The position numbers were made by a program, and so were the translations under genes. Source: Gallionella sp. (GTDB taxonomy: Bacteria; Pseudomonadota; Gammaproteobacteria; Burkholderiales; Gallionellaceae). From it: a stretch of DNA of 17,051 nt. The stretch spans positions 1 through 17,051 of the forward strand of contig JADGRM010000014.1 of NCBI GenBank assembly GCA_017880945.1, given 5' to 3'. The notes below the pieces were generated by a model that saw nothing but the letters and a program-made list of their open reading frames with translations, ran no database searches and was not told where the DNA came from. Shown in pieces: positions 5,490-14,118 of the stretch. How positions within the stretch are numbered: the stretch's first letter is position 1; each line of letters opens with the position of its first letter.

Positions 5490-6685
5490 GGCGTGTTGAA
5501 GTTTCTATCGGGGAATATCGGTGGTGTCTGGGCGGCAGGCATGTTCGGCAACTGGGCGCGCCCCTGTACAAACATTGCCGAGATAGGGGTGCGCTGGAAA
5601 GTGTGACCACTAAGCTCGATCTGCCCGGTTACGCCGTCCAGCGGCAATGCGGAAGCCACCTTATCCGAAAGTAGCAATTGAATTAACCGGAACGAGTCTA
5701 TCCCCAGCGCGTAAAGACGTTCACGGTCGATGGAAAGCGGGGGGGAGACGCGCGGGTAGATCATCACAGCGGGATGATCGGGCTGCAACAACCACGGCAT
5801 ATCTACAAAACGGATGCCGTTCAAATCATAATTGGTCAGGGTGTTGTCATTGCCGACAAAGATTTGTGAAGTGGCATAGATAGGTAATTTGTTGGGAAGG
5901 TAAGGGCGGATCAGGCGTGCCTTTGCAGCGTCGGCGGCGAGGAATACCGTCGTGTCGGTTATGTCGGCAATATCCGCGAACACCGCGGAATCGTCGTTGA
6001 ATTCGATTTCGCGCAGAATGCCCCTGCCCGGGCCGGACCACTCTTCTTCAAAAGCCGCTTGCATGCGCTGGGACAATTGCGAGCGGGTCGTTATGATGAT
6101 GGCCTGATGCAGACCCTGCTGTTTGGCCAGTTGCGCGGCTTGCCGTGCTTCTGCTTCCACGGACAAGCCAAAAAAATACAACTGCTTGGCAGGCTGGCCT
6201 TCCACGATGTTCAAGGCCAATGTTGGCACCGGAATGTCTTTTTCTGCCGCAAGCGCACTGACTCCGTTGCGTGTTAGCGGTCCCACCACGGCGCGGGCGC
6301 CGTTGGCGATCGCCTGGCGATAGATCGCGACGACGCCGCTGTTCTCGTCAAAATTACTGTATACGCGCACCGGCAATAACAGTCTCTTGGGATTGATCGC
6401 CGCCATGAAGCCCTGCTGTACCGCATCGGCTGCGGGGCCAAATACCGGCGATTGCAGCGGCAGCAACAGCGCGATATGTGGAAAAGGCTTTACAGTGGGG
6501 AGCACGGGTGGCGCAGGTAATGCCTTGCTCTCCAAGGCGGCTGGCGGCGTTGCAACAATCGCCTCGGCAGAAGGCTGTTTGGCAGCAGCTGCTGCGGGCT
6601 TTTCTTCTTCCGGCTTATGCGGTACGGTGCCGGTGCATGCATACAGTGCGAACACAGTAGAAAGTAAAAGGAGTACACGTTGCAT
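5486..6685 (-). CDS. lpoA: Penicillin-binding protein activator LpoA-like lipoprotein
   Basis: LpoA activates the bifunctional peptidoglycan synthase PBP1a from the outer membrane. The protein opens with a lipoprotein signal (MQRVLLLLSTVFALYAC, lipidated Cys17), then an Ala/Pro/Lys-rich linker to about residue 65, then a periplasmic-binding-protein-like domain starting at HIALLLPLQSPVFGPAADAVQQGFMAA. Further family features are GARAVVGPLTRNGV, LAADAAKARLIRPYL and ALGIDSFRL. At 399 residues it lacks the N-terminal TPR-like domain of E. coli LpoA (678), the usual shorter form outside enterobacteria. ATG 6685 is preferred; ATG 6694 (three codons earlier) is possible. The start codon abuts that of divergent rsmI, and a candidate -10 (TATAAT) lies within rsmI. 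It heads the operon running to DUF971/ubiE. Confidence 0.9.
   Translation of the reverse strand: MQRVLLLLSTVFALYACTGTVPHKPEEEKPAAAAAKQPSAEAIVATPPAALESKALPAPPVLPTVKPFPHIALLLPLQSPVFGPAADAVQQGFMAAINPKRLLLPVRVYSNFDENSGVVAIYRQAIANGARAVVGPLTRNGVSALAAEKDIPVPTLALNIVEGQPAKQLYFFGLSVEAEARQAAQLAKQQGLHQAIIITTRSQLSQRMQAAFEEEWSGPGRGILREIEFNDDSAVFADIADITDTTVFLAADAAKARLIRPYLPNKLPIYATSQIFVGNDNTLTNYDLNGIRFVDMPWLLQPDHPAVMIYPRVSPPLSIDRERLYALGIDSFRLIQLLLSDKVASALPLDGVTGQIELSGHTFQRTPISAMFVQGRAQLPNMPAAQTPPIFPDRNFNTP
6668..6673 (+). promoter_or_regulatory. Ribosome binding site deciding the TTG start of rsmI
   Basis: AAGGAG lies six bases before the TTG at 6680. No ATG or GTG is available before the conserved ALYVVATPIGNL segment, so this strong site fixes the start. 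The site itself lies within the first codons of lpoA on the opposite strand. Confidence 0.75.
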
Positions 6686-7543
6686 AACGAACATCCGCAA
6701 AAGTTGGAAGCCGCATTATATGTAGTTGCCACCCCGATAGGAAATCTGCGTGACATCACGCTGCGCGCGCTCGAAGTGTTGGCGGCCGCAGATGTAGTTG
6801 CAGCCGAGGATACGCGCAATACCGCCCATTTGCTGACGCATCACGGCATCACCGCAAACAAACTGATTGCGGTGCATCAGCACAACGAACGCGGCGCGGC
6901 GGAAAAGATCATCGTGTTGTTGCAGGCCGGGCAAAGCGTGGCCTTTGTCAGCGATGCGGGCACCCCCGCCGTCAGCGACCCCGGCGCGTTGCTGGTGCAG
7001 GCGGTACGGGCGGCGGGCTTGCGTGTCATCCCGATCCCGGGGGCAAGTGCGGCAATGGCGGCTTTGTCCGCGGCAGGCTTGAACGAACCGCATTTTTTGT
7101 TCTATGGCTTTTTGCCAAACAAATCCGCCGCACGGCGTACCGCGCTGCAATCGTTGATCAGTTACCCCTGCACGCTGGTGTTTTACGAAGCACCGCATCG
7201 CATCGTTGAATGCGTGGCCGACTTGTGCGCGGTTCTGGGCGGCGAGCGGCAAATCGTGCTGGCGCGCGAAATCACCAAATTGTTCGAGACAATACATGCC
7301 TGTCCACTAAGTGATGCCGAAGCCTGGCTGCAATCCGACAGCAACCAGCAGCGCGGCGAATTCGTCGTGCTGGTTTCCGGTGCGTTGCCGCAGCCGGGTT
7401 TATCGGTCGAAACATCAAACACACTATCTCTGTTGCTCGAAGAATTGCCGTTAAAACAGGCGGTGCAGCTCGCCGCGAAAATCACCGGAGCCAACCGCAA
7501 CGAGCTGTATCAACGGGCGCTGCAGATCAAAAACCTTGCGTAA
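6680..7543 (+). CDS. rsmI: 16S rRNA (cytidine1402-2'-O)-methyltransferase RsmI
   Basis: RsmI methylates the ribose 2'-hydroxyl of C1402 in the 16S rRNA decoding centre, using S-adenosylmethionine. The 287 residues (286 in E. coli) carry all signatures of this tetrapyrrole-methylase-fold enzyme: LYVVATPIGNLRDITLRAL (13-31), AEDTRNTAHLLTHHGI (42-57), FVSDAGTPAVSDPGALLVQ (89-107), PGASAAMAALSAAGL (120-134) and FYGFLPNKSAARRTAL (141-156). The N-terminal Gly-rich segments form the SAM site. Translation starts at TTG 6680 on the strength of AAGGAG upstream. It is divergent from lpoA with no bases between the two start codons, so its promoter lies within lpoA codons. The E. coli homologue (yraL) has the same divergent partner. 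The efflux operon follows after 136 bases. Confidence 0.95.
   Translation: MHNEHPQKLEAALYVVATPIGNLRDITLRALEVLAAADVVAAEDTRNTAHLLTHHGITANKLIAVHQHNERGAAEKIIVLLQAGQSVAFVSDAGTPAVSDPGALLVQAVRAAGLRVIPIPGASAAMAALSAAGLNEPHFLFYGFLPNKSAARRTALQSLISYPCTLVFYEAPHRIVECVADLCAVLGGERQIVLAREITKLFETIHACPLSDAEAWLQSDSNQQRGEFVVLVSGALPQPGLSVETSNTLSLLLEELPLKQAVQLAAKITGANRNELYQRALQIKNLA
6715..6743 (-). promoter_or_regulatory. Candidate promoter of the lpoA operon, inside rsmI
   Basis: On the minus strand a perfect -10 TATAAT (6715-6720) has a weak -35-like TTCCTA (6738-6743) 17 bases upstream. Transcription would begin near 6708, about 23 bases before the lpoA ATG at 6685. The element lies within codons 12-22 of rsmI, which explains how lpoA can be transcribed though there is no intergenic space. 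Prediction only. Confidence 0.45.
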
Positions 7544-7567
7544 GCTGGGGACATCGACTTATCTTGT

Positions 7568-7596
7568 TTTACTTTCAAACAAGTGTTTGATACAGT
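7568..7596 (+). promoter_or_regulatory. Efflux operon promoter with embedded TetR-type operator
   Basis: A perfect palindrome TCAAACA-AG-TGTTTGA occupies 7575-7590. It fills the 17-base spacer between a possible -35 TTTACT (7568-7573, four of six consensus) and a -10 TACAGT (7591-7596, four of six). This is the common layout for repression by TetR-family dimers, and such a gene ends the operon (13433-14074). Transcription would start near 7603, leaving a leader of about 77 bases before the adaptor ATG. The palindrome is directly seen; the promoter and the regulator match are inferred. Confidence 0.6.
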
Positions 7597-7679
7597 TGTT
7601 CGGCGATTCGAGCAGTTGGTTGTCGCACCATGGGGTGAATTGCCCCCGACTAAATCATAATCCTATAGAGATTCTCAAC

Positions 7680-8828
7680 ATGACCACTCCTATCAAGCTC
7701 ATCATTTCTATATTGTTGCTGACCGCTGCGCTTGCTGGCTGTGGTGGCGGTGACAAGCCGTCGGCAGGCCCCGGTCCGGGAGCGGCCATGCCGCCGCCCG
7801 AGGTGGATGTGATTACCGTTGTTCCGGGCCGGGCGACACTCACCCAGGACTTGCCCGGACGGCTGCAGGCCTATCGCACGGCGCAAGTGCGCGCGCGCGT
7901 AGAGGGGGTGGTTGAAAAAAGATTGTTTCAGGAAGGCAGCGATGTCCATGCGGGCGACTCCTTGTTTCTCATCGCTCCGCGTATCTATAGAACGGCGGCG
8001 GCATCGGCAAAGGCAGACTTGGCGATCGCACGCCAGAATGTAGATCGATACAAACCTTTGTTGGAGATCAAAGCGGTCAGCCAGCAGGAATTCGATCTGA
8101 CTGAAGCCAAAGCCAAACAGGCCGAAGCAGCGATGAGTCGTGCGACCGACGATTTAGAAAACACCACCGTTCCCGCCGCTATTTCGGGCCGTATCGGTCG
8201 CGCCATGGTGACGGAAGGTGCACTGGTCGGCAAAGGCGATGCCACGTTATTGGCTACCATCGAGCAGCTTGATCCCATCTATGTCAACTTCACGGAATCC
8301 GGCTCCGACCTGTTGCGCCTGAGACAGTCAGTCAAGATGGGCAAACTCAAACGAGCCGAATCCGCCAAGGTGGAATTGCTGTTCGAAGATGGCAGCGTGT
8401 ATCCGCAGCCGGGCAAGATATTCTTCACCGACATGGCGGTTGATCCAGGCACGGGTTCGGTGTCGTTGCGCGCCGAATTTCCCAATTCCAAACACGAGCT
8501 GTTGCCCGGTATGTTCGTGCGCATCCGCTTCCCCGAAGCTGATGCCGCAAACGTCATACGCATTCCTCAGCGCGCCGTGCAAGCCGGGACGCAAGGGCAA
8601 TTTGTAATGGTGGTCGGCGCGGAGGATAAAGTAAACCCAATGTTTGTAAAGACGGGTGACATGGCAGGAGAAGATTTCATCATTGCCGAAGGGCTCAAGG
8701 GGGGTGAGCGAGTCATCGTGAACGGGTTGCAGAAAGCGCGTCCCGGCACGGTGGTGAAGCCGGTGCTCTTGAATACATCAGACGCTGCACCTGCGTCCCC
8801 TGACGCAAAATCTGCTGACAAGAAATAA
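7680..8828 (+). CDS. RND efflux periplasmic adaptor lipoprotein (AcrA/MexA family)
   Basis: The adaptor bridges the inner-membrane pump and the outer-membrane channel. The 382-residue protein starts with a lipoprotein signal and lipobox LAGC (Cys21), followed by a Gly/Pro-rich linker. Then come the barrel and lipoyl half-motifs VDVITVVPGRATLTQDLPGR (42-61) and VRARVEGVVEKRLFQEGSDVHAG (70-92), a helical hairpin (about 103-162: AKADLAIARQNVDRYKPL, AVSQQEFDLTEAKAKQAEA), the second lipoyl half AAISGRIGRAMVTEGALVGKGD (166-187), and the beta-barrel and membrane-proximal domains to the end. ATG 7680 is chosen for the signal peptide; a longer reading from TTG 7536 has no homologous sequence. The ribosome binding site is weak (AGAG). 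It is the first gene of the pump operon; the pump gene starts eight bases after its stop. Substrate range cannot be read from the sequence. Confidence 0.94.
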   Translation: MTTPIKLIISILLLTAALAGCGGGDKPSAGPGPGAAMPPPEVDVITVVPGRATLTQDLPGRLQAYRTAQVRARVEGVVEKRLFQEGSDVHAGDSLFLIAPRIYRTAAASAKADLAIARQNVDRYKPLLEIKAVSQQEFDLTEAKAKQAEAAMSRATDDLENTTVPAAISGRIGRAMVTEGALVGKGDATLLATIEQLDPIYVNFTESGSDLLRLRQSVKMGKLKRAESAKVELLFEDGSVYPQPGKIFFTDMAVDPGTGSVSLRAEFPNSKHELLPGMFVRIRFPEADAANVIRIPQRAVQAGTQGQFVMVVGAEDKVNPMFVKTGDMAGEDFIIAEGLKGGERVIVNGLQKARPGTVVKPVLLNTSDAAPASPDAKSADKK

Positions 8829-8836
8829 GGCCGACC

Positions 8837-11800
8837 ATGCTTCCAAAATTCTTCATAGACCACCCGATCTTTGCCTGGGTCATTGCAATTATCATCCTGC
8901 TGAGCGGAGGGCTGGCGTTGCGCAACCTGCCGGTCGCATCCTATCCGGCGGTGGCTCCACCGGCTTTGGCTATAACGCTCAACTACCCAGGCGCTTCGGC
9001 GCAGGTGGTGGAGGAAACCGCCGTCGCCCTGATCGAGCAGGAATTGAATGGCATCGAGCATCTGCTCTACATGGACTCGTCCTCGGAGTTGGGGATCGGC
9101 ACCATCACGCTGACTTTCGAGGCGGGTACCGATCTGGATGTGGCTTCTGTTGAAACACAAAATCGTGTAAAACGTGCCGAACCACGCCTGCCCGAGGATG
9201 TGCGCCGTGTGGGCGTAACTGTGGCAAAGTCGGCGCGGAATTATTTGATGTTCGTCGCGCTCATTTCGCCGGACAAGAGCCGCGATAACGTGGCGCTCGG
9301 CAGCTATGCAGCAGCCAACCTGCTGGAGAATATCCGCCGCATTTCGGGTGTGGGCGAAGCGATACTGTTCGGTACCGAATATTCGATGCGGCTGTGGTTG
9401 AAGCCCGAGAAACTTCATGCTTATAACCTGACGCCCGGCGATGTCAGCAAGGCCGTGCGCGCCCAGAATACGCAGCTCGCCATCGGCGAGCTCGGCCAAT
9501 TGCCCGCAGCGCCCGGCCAGCAGTTGAATGCGGTTATCGTCACAAAAAGCCGCTTGTCCACGCCGGAAGAATTCGGCAACATCATCGTGCGCGCCAATCC
9601 GGATGGTTCCTCGGTGCGGGTCAAGGATGTGGCGCGGGTTGAGCTGGGGGCGCAGGACTATTCCATTGCCGCGCGCATCGACGGACAGCCGGCCTCGGCC
9701 ATCGCGATCCGCCTGTCGCCCTCGGCCAACGCGCTGGATACCGCCAAGGCGATCAAGGCCAAGATGACGGAGCTGGCGAAATTCTTCCCCAAAGGGGTGG
9801 ACTGGCTGGTGCCTTATGACACTTCCAAGTTCGTCGAAATCTCGATCGGCGAAGTGGTAAAGACGCTGGCGGAAGCCATGCTGCTGGTATTTCTGGTCAT
9901 CTATCTGTTCCTGGGAAACTTGCGCGCCACCTTCATTCCCGCCATCGTAGTGCCGGTCGCGCTGGTCGGCGGCATGGTGGGTTTGTATTTCTTTGGCTAT
10001 TCGATCAACACCCTGACGCTGTTTGCCATGGTGCTGGCTGTCGGCATCGTGGTGGATGATGCTATCGTGGTGGTGGAGAATGTGGAACGCATCATGACCG
10101 AAGAAGGTCTTCCGCCGCGCGAAGCAACACGCAAGGCCATGGGGCAGATATTCGGCGCGATTATCGCCATCACACTGGTGATGTGCGCCGTATTCATTCC
10201 GATGACCTTCTTCGGCGGTTCCGTGGGTGCAATCTATCGCCAGTTCGCGGTCACACTGATCCTGACCATCCTGTTCTCGGTGCTGATGGCGTTGACCCTG
10301 ACACCGGCGCTGTGCGCCGCATTGTTGCAAAATTCTCCCGGACACGAAATGGTGCCGACAAAGGGTGTCCTCGGCTGGTTTAACCGTTTCTTCAACAAAA
10401 CCACCCAACGTTACAAATCCGGAGTTGGTGGTGTGTTGAAGCGCACCGGTCGCTATCTGGTGCTCTACGCGGGCCTCCTGGGCGTCGTAGGCTGGCTGTT
10501 TGTGCATCTGCCAAGCAGCTTCCTGCCGGATGAGGATCAGGGTTATTTCATCAGCGTGATCCAGTTGCCGCCGGGCGCGACGCGCGAGCGCTCACAGGAG
10601 GTGCTGTCGAAAGTGGAACAGTTCTATCTCAAGCAGCCCGAAGTGTCGCACGTCATCGGCGTGCTTGGCTTTTCCTTCTTCGGCCGCGGTCAGAATGCAG
10701 CGACCGCTTTCGTCCGCCTGAAGGAATGGGATGAGCGGCCCAGTCCGGATAATTCGGCATCTTCGCTGGTGAAGCGCGCCAACATGGCGTTGTTCCGCAT
10801 AAAGGAGGCGATGATTTTCGCCATCAACGTGCCGCCGATTCCGGAACTGGCGGCTATCGGCGGCTTCGATTTCCGTCTGCAAGACCGTTCCGGTCAGGGG
10901 CGGGACAAACTGCTCGAAGCGCGCAACATGGCGCTGGGTATCGCAAGCAAGAACCCCGTACTGATGGGTGTGCGGCCGGAAGGGCAGGAGCCGGGGCCGC
11001 AACTACAACTAGACATTGACCGCCTGAAGGCGCAGGCATTGGGTATAAACATTGCAGACCTGAACGAAACCTTGCAGTCGGTGCTCGGTGTCGCCTACAT
11101 CAATGACTTCGTGCGCGAAGGCCGAATCCTGCGGGTGCAGATGCAGGCGGAAGCCAGCAACCGCACCACGCCGGAGCAGATAATGCGGATACCGGTGCGG
11201 AATGCGCAGGGCGGGATGGTGCCGCTGTCCGAGATTGCCACGCCGCGCTGGGTCGTGGATCTGCCGAAGCTGGATCGTTTCAACGGCCTGCCGTCAATGA
11301 AAATTTCCGGCGGTCCTGCACCCGGTTACAGCAGCGGTGATGCATTACTGGCGATGGAAGAAGTTGCGTCGAAATTGCCGCCCGGCTTCGGTTTCGAATG
11401 GTCCGGAACATCAAAAGAGGAGCGGCTTTCCGGCAGCCAGGCGCCATTCCTTTTCGGCCTTTCGGTGGTGGCCGTATTCCTGTGCCTGGCGGCGCTGTAT
11501 GAGAGTTGGTCCATCCCGGTCGCCGTGATCCTGGTGGTGCCTATCGGCATATTGGGCGCGTTGGCCGCTGTTACGCTACGTGGATTTCCAAACGATGTTT
11601 ACTTCAAGGTCGGGCTGATCGTCATCATCGGTCTTGCGGCGAAGAATGCGATCCTGATCATCCAGTTCGCCCGTGATTTACAGGATAAGGGACACGATCT
11701 GATTGATGCCACGCTGGAAGCATGCCGCCTGAGGTTCCGTCCCATTCTGATGACCTCTATCGCATTTGTGCTGGGTGTGCTGCCGCTGGCCATCTCCATC

Positions 11801-11971
11801 GGCGCGGGAGCAAACGGACGTCGTGCCATCGGGACAGGCGTGATGGGCGGCATGATCGCCGCAACAGTATTGGCGGTGTTTTTTGTGCCGGTTTTCTACG
11901 TGGTCGTCCGCCGCTTCTTCCCCGGCCATGCGCGGAACGCCGCTGCAAACGAGGAGAACCAGCATGACTAA
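8837..11971 (+). CDS. RND multidrug efflux pump, inner-membrane subunit (AcrB/HAE1 family)
   Basis: This 1044-residue protein is a full-length, proton-driven trimeric exporter of the hydrophobe/amphiphile RND family (E. coli AcrB has 1049). It begins with MLPKFFIDHPIFAWVIAIII, the first membrane helix, then a large periplasmic loop, TM2-6 (about 340-490), a second loop and TM7-12. The proton relay is complete: Asp407 and Asp408 in GIVVDDAIVVVENVER, Lys936 in GLAAKNAILIIQFA, and Arg966/Thr973 in CRLRFRPILMTS. The large periplasmic loops carry the porter and docking domains. AAGG precedes the ATG, and the stop overlaps the next gene by eight bases. No frameshift or missing catalytic residue is visible, so the pump should be functional. 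Likely substrates are amphiphilic drugs, detergents or toxic metabolites, by family only. Confidence 0.97.
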   Translation: MLPKFFIDHPIFAWVIAIIILLSGGLALRNLPVASYPAVAPPALAITLNYPGASAQVVEETAVALIEQELNGIEHLLYMDSSSELGIGTITLTFEAGTDLDVASVETQNRVKRAEPRLPEDVRRVGVTVAKSARNYLMFVALISPDKSRDNVALGSYAAANLLENIRRISGVGEAILFGTEYSMRLWLKPEKLHAYNLTPGDVSKAVRAQNTQLAIGELGQLPAAPGQQLNAVIVTKSRLSTPEEFGNIIVRANPDGSSVRVKDVARVELGAQDYSIAARIDGQPASAIAIRLSPSANALDTAKAIKAKMTELAKFFPKGVDWLVPYDTSKFVEISIGEVVKTLAEAMLLVFLVIYLFLGNLRATFIPAIVVPVALVGGMVGLYFFGYSINTLTLFAMVLAVGIVVDDAIVVVENVERIMTEEGLPPREATRKAMGQIFGAIIAITLVMCAVFIPMTFFGGSVGAIYRQFAVTLILTILFSVLMALTLTPALCAALLQNSPGHEMVPTKGVLGWFNRFFNKTTQRYKSGVGGVLKRTGRYLVLYAGLLGVVGWLFVHLPSSFLPDEDQGYFISVIQLPPGATRERSQEVLSKVEQFYLKQPEVSHVIGVLGFSFFGRGQNAATAFVRLKEWDERPSPDNSASSLVKRANMALFRIKEAMIFAINVPPIPELAAIGGFDFRLQDRSGQGRDKLLEARNMALGIASKNPVLMGVRPEGQEPGPQLQLDIDRLKAQALGINIADLNETLQSVLGVAYINDFVREGRILRVQMQAEASNRTTPEQIMRIPVRNAQGGMVPLSEIATPRWVVDLPKLDRFNGLPSMKISGGPAPGYSSGDALLAMEEVASKLPPGFGFEWSGTSKEERLSGSQAPFLFGLSVVAVFLCLAALYESWSIPVAVILVVPIGILGALAAVTLRGFPNDVYFKVGLIVIIGLAAKNAILIIQFARDLQDKGHDLIDATLEACRLRFRPILMTSIAFVLGVLPLAISIGAGANGRRAIGTGVMGGMIAATVLAVFFVPVFYVVVRRFFPGHARNAAANEENQHD

Positions 11972-13436
11972 TCAATACAAAAAATCAACGCTGGTCATTC
12001 TGGCGGCAGTGCTGGGCGGTTGTTCTTTGATGCCTAACTATGAACGGCCTGCTACGCCTGTCCCGGCTATATGGCCCGACAGTGTAAAGCTGGAAGTCAC
12101 AACGAAACTTGAGCTCACCAACTGGCAGCATTATTTTCCCGATCCGCGTTTGCAAGCGTTGATCGCTGTCGCGCTGCAGAACAATCGCGACTTGCGCATC
12201 GCCACCGCCCGAATTGCAGAAGCACGCGCGCAATATGGCATACAGCTGGCCGATCGCTTTCCGAATGTGAATCTGGCGGGGACGCGGAATGCCTCTCGGA
12301 CCCCGGCTGACTTGTCTATTACCGGGACTATTGTGACTGCACAGCGCTATGATGTGGGCGTGAATCTGGTGTCTTATGAACTGGATTTCTGGGGCAGGGT
12401 CCGCAGTCTGAGTACGTTCGCCAAGGCCAGTTATCTCTCCACCGAATCCGCGCAGCGCGCGTTCCGTCTGTCGCTGATCGCCGATGTGGCCAATGCCTAC
12501 CTGTCTTTGCTGGAAATGCGCGAGCGCGCCGAACTCACCGCCGCAACAGTCAAGGCGCGTGGCGAAACCAGGGATTTGATATCGCGCCGTCGTGAGGCAG
12601 GCGTGTCCAGCGATACGGATTGGTTGCAGGCGGAAGGGTCGTATCAAGCCGCAGTGGCAGAGCTGGCGAACCTGCAACAGCAGCAAACCGCCGCAGAAAA
12701 CTTGCTCAACCAGTTGCTGGGGCAATCGATGGCAGAGATGAAAGATCTGCCGCCCGGACGCAGCCTCGCCGAACAGGGCATAAGCTCGGATCTATTTGCC
12801 GGCATGCCTGCCGAGGTGTTGTTGCGGCGTCCCGACGTGCTGGCTGCCGAGCAACAATTGATTGCCGCGAATGCCAATATCGGCGCCGCGCGCGCCGCCT
12901 TCCTGCCGCGCATCTCGCTGACCGGCAGTGTGGGCACGGCCAGCCACAGCTTGTCCGGACTGTTCGATGCGGGTAGCGGTGCGTGGAGTTTCCAACCCGC
13001 TATCATTCTGCCGTTGTTCGATGCCGGACGCAATTCTGCCAACCTGGATATTGCCAACGCGCGCAAGGTGATCGCCGTTGCCGAGTATGAAAAGACCATA
13101 CAGCAAGCTTTCCGCGAAGTGGCAGACCTGCTGAGTGCGCGGGACAAACTCGCCGAGCAGCTTGCCGCACAACAAGCGAATGCCGAAGCGCAGAAACATC
13201 TGTTGCGCCTGGTTGAGGCGCGCTATAAGGCGGGCATCGTAAGTAATCTCGAAGTGCTGGATGCACAGCGCCAAGCCTTTACCACCGAGCAGGGGCAGGT
13301 ACAGGTACGGCGTGAATGGTTGAGCGCGGCCACGCAACTTTATAAGGCATTGGCGGCAGAAGATAACGATTCATCGGCAGGAACGACGCAGGAGATCTCC
13401 AGCAGACGAGAAACTCTAATCCGGGCACCCGAATGA
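11964..13436 (+). CDS. Outer-membrane efflux channel lipoprotein (OprM/NodT family)
   Basis: The channel forms a trimeric outer-membrane barrel and periplasmic helical tunnel that completes the tripartite pump. The 490 residues open with a lipoprotein signal ending at LGGC (Cys20), then SLMPNYERPATPVPAIWP, the typical NodT-type start. Two repeated OEP domains follow, with recognisable stretches DPRLQALIAVALQNNRDLRIATARIAEARAQYG, YELDFWGRVRS, RRPDVLAAEQQLIAANANIGAARAAFLPRISL and RYKAGIVSNLEVLDAQR. GAGGAG precedes ATG 11964, which lies inside the end of the pump gene (8-base overlap). The stop overlaps the regulator's ATG (ATGA). The C-terminal Ser/Arg-rich tail after about residue 465 is not conserved in the family. 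Confidence 0.94.
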   Translation: MTNQYKKSTLVILAAVLGGCSLMPNYERPATPVPAIWPDSVKLEVTTKLELTNWQHYFPDPRLQALIAVALQNNRDLRIATARIAEARAQYGIQLADRFPNVNLAGTRNASRTPADLSITGTIVTAQRYDVGVNLVSYELDFWGRVRSLSTFAKASYLSTESAQRAFRLSLIADVANAYLSLLEMRERAELTAATVKARGETRDLISRRREAGVSSDTDWLQAEGSYQAAVAELANLQQQQTAAENLLNQLLGQSMAEMKDLPPGRSLAEQGISSDLFAGMPAEVLLRRPDVLAAEQQLIAANANIGAARAAFLPRISLTGSVGTASHSLSGLFDAGSGAWSFQPAIILPLFDAGRNSANLDIANARKVIAVAEYEKTIQQAFREVADLLSARDKLAEQLAAQQANAEAQKHLLRLVEARYKAGIVSNLEVLDAQRQAFTTEQGQVQVRREWLSAATQLYKALAAEDNDSSAGTTQEISSRRETLIRAPE

Positions 13437-14074
13437 TGGCCGAAGTGGAAATCAAAACCGCCAGTGAACAGACGCGCGCTCGTCTGTTGGATGCGGCGCG
13501 CGAGGTGTTCTCGCAGCACAGTTTTCAGGGTGCAACAGTACGCGAGATATGCCGCCTTGCCGAGGCGAACGTCGCTGCGGTGAATTACCATTTTGGCAGC
13601 AAGGAAGGCCTGCTCGCCGAGGCCCTGAATTTCTCCCAGCTTACGGCATTGCAGAAAGCCAATGTCACAGCCGATGCGTGTCCAAAGATACGCCTGCGCC
13701 TGTTCCTGCGCGACTTCATGCTGATGCTGCTGGACGAAAAGCACGCCTCCTCACAATGCCGGATTATGGCCCGCGAACTGGCCGATCCAACGCCTGCACT
13801 GGATCAAATTGTCAGCGAAGCGATCGCGCCGCTGCATGAATTCCTGGGCAAACTGCTGCGCGAGATCGTCGGCAATAAAGTCGGTGAAGCCGAACTGCGC
13901 CGCTGCGTATACAGCATCTTCGGGCAATGCCAGTTCTACCGCCATTCCCATCCGGTGCTGCAACGCCTGCACCCCAAGCTGCGCTACGACCATAAGGAGA
14001 TCGACGCGATAGCAGAGCACATCACGGATTTTTCCCTGGCGGGGATCAAGCAGCTTGCCAAGAAATCGGGTTAG
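13433..14074 (+). CDS. TetR-family transcriptional regulator, CecR (DUF1956) type
   Basis: The 213-residue protein has an N-terminal TetR helix-turn-helix: RLLDAAREVFSQHSFQGATVREICRLAEANVAAVNYHFGSKEGL, residues about 17-60, with the recognition-helix signature NVAAVNYHFGSKEGL. The C-terminal ligand domain fits the CecR/DUF1956 family, with ARELADPTPALDQIV and the conserved IFGQCQFYRHSHPVL. Members are usually repressors of efflux genes relieved by ligand binding. Its ATG overlaps the stop of the channel gene (ATGATG, two possible starts one codon apart), so it is the last gene of the operon it probably controls; the palindrome at 7575-7590 is the natural operator candidate. The inducer cannot be predicted. 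Confidence 0.93.
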   Translation: MMAEVEIKTASEQTRARLLDAAREVFSQHSFQGATVREICRLAEANVAAVNYHFGSKEGLLAEALNFSQLTALQKANVTADACPKIRLRLFLRDFMLMLLDEKHASSQCRIMARELADPTPALDQIVSEAIAPLHEFLGKLLREIVGNKVGEAELRRCVYSIFGQCQFYRHSHPVLQRLHPKLRYDHKEIDAIAEHITDFSLAGIKQLAKKSG

Positions 14075-14118
14075 TACAGCAAGCCTTAATCTTGGATTTT
14101 TCTTTAGACCGAAAACAG

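Noticed and set aside
7536..7679. N-terminal extension of the adaptor from a TTG overlapping rsmI.
   Set aside because: It would place 48 extra residues before a perfect lipoprotein signal peptide and would be translated across the operator-promoter region.
8567..10507. A long open frame of 646 codons on the minus strand, opposite the pump gene.
   Set aside because: The predicted protein is rich in His, Gln and Arg with no recognisable domain, and it lies wholly opposite a clearly conserved adaptor and pump. It is a by-product of codon bias in the real gene.
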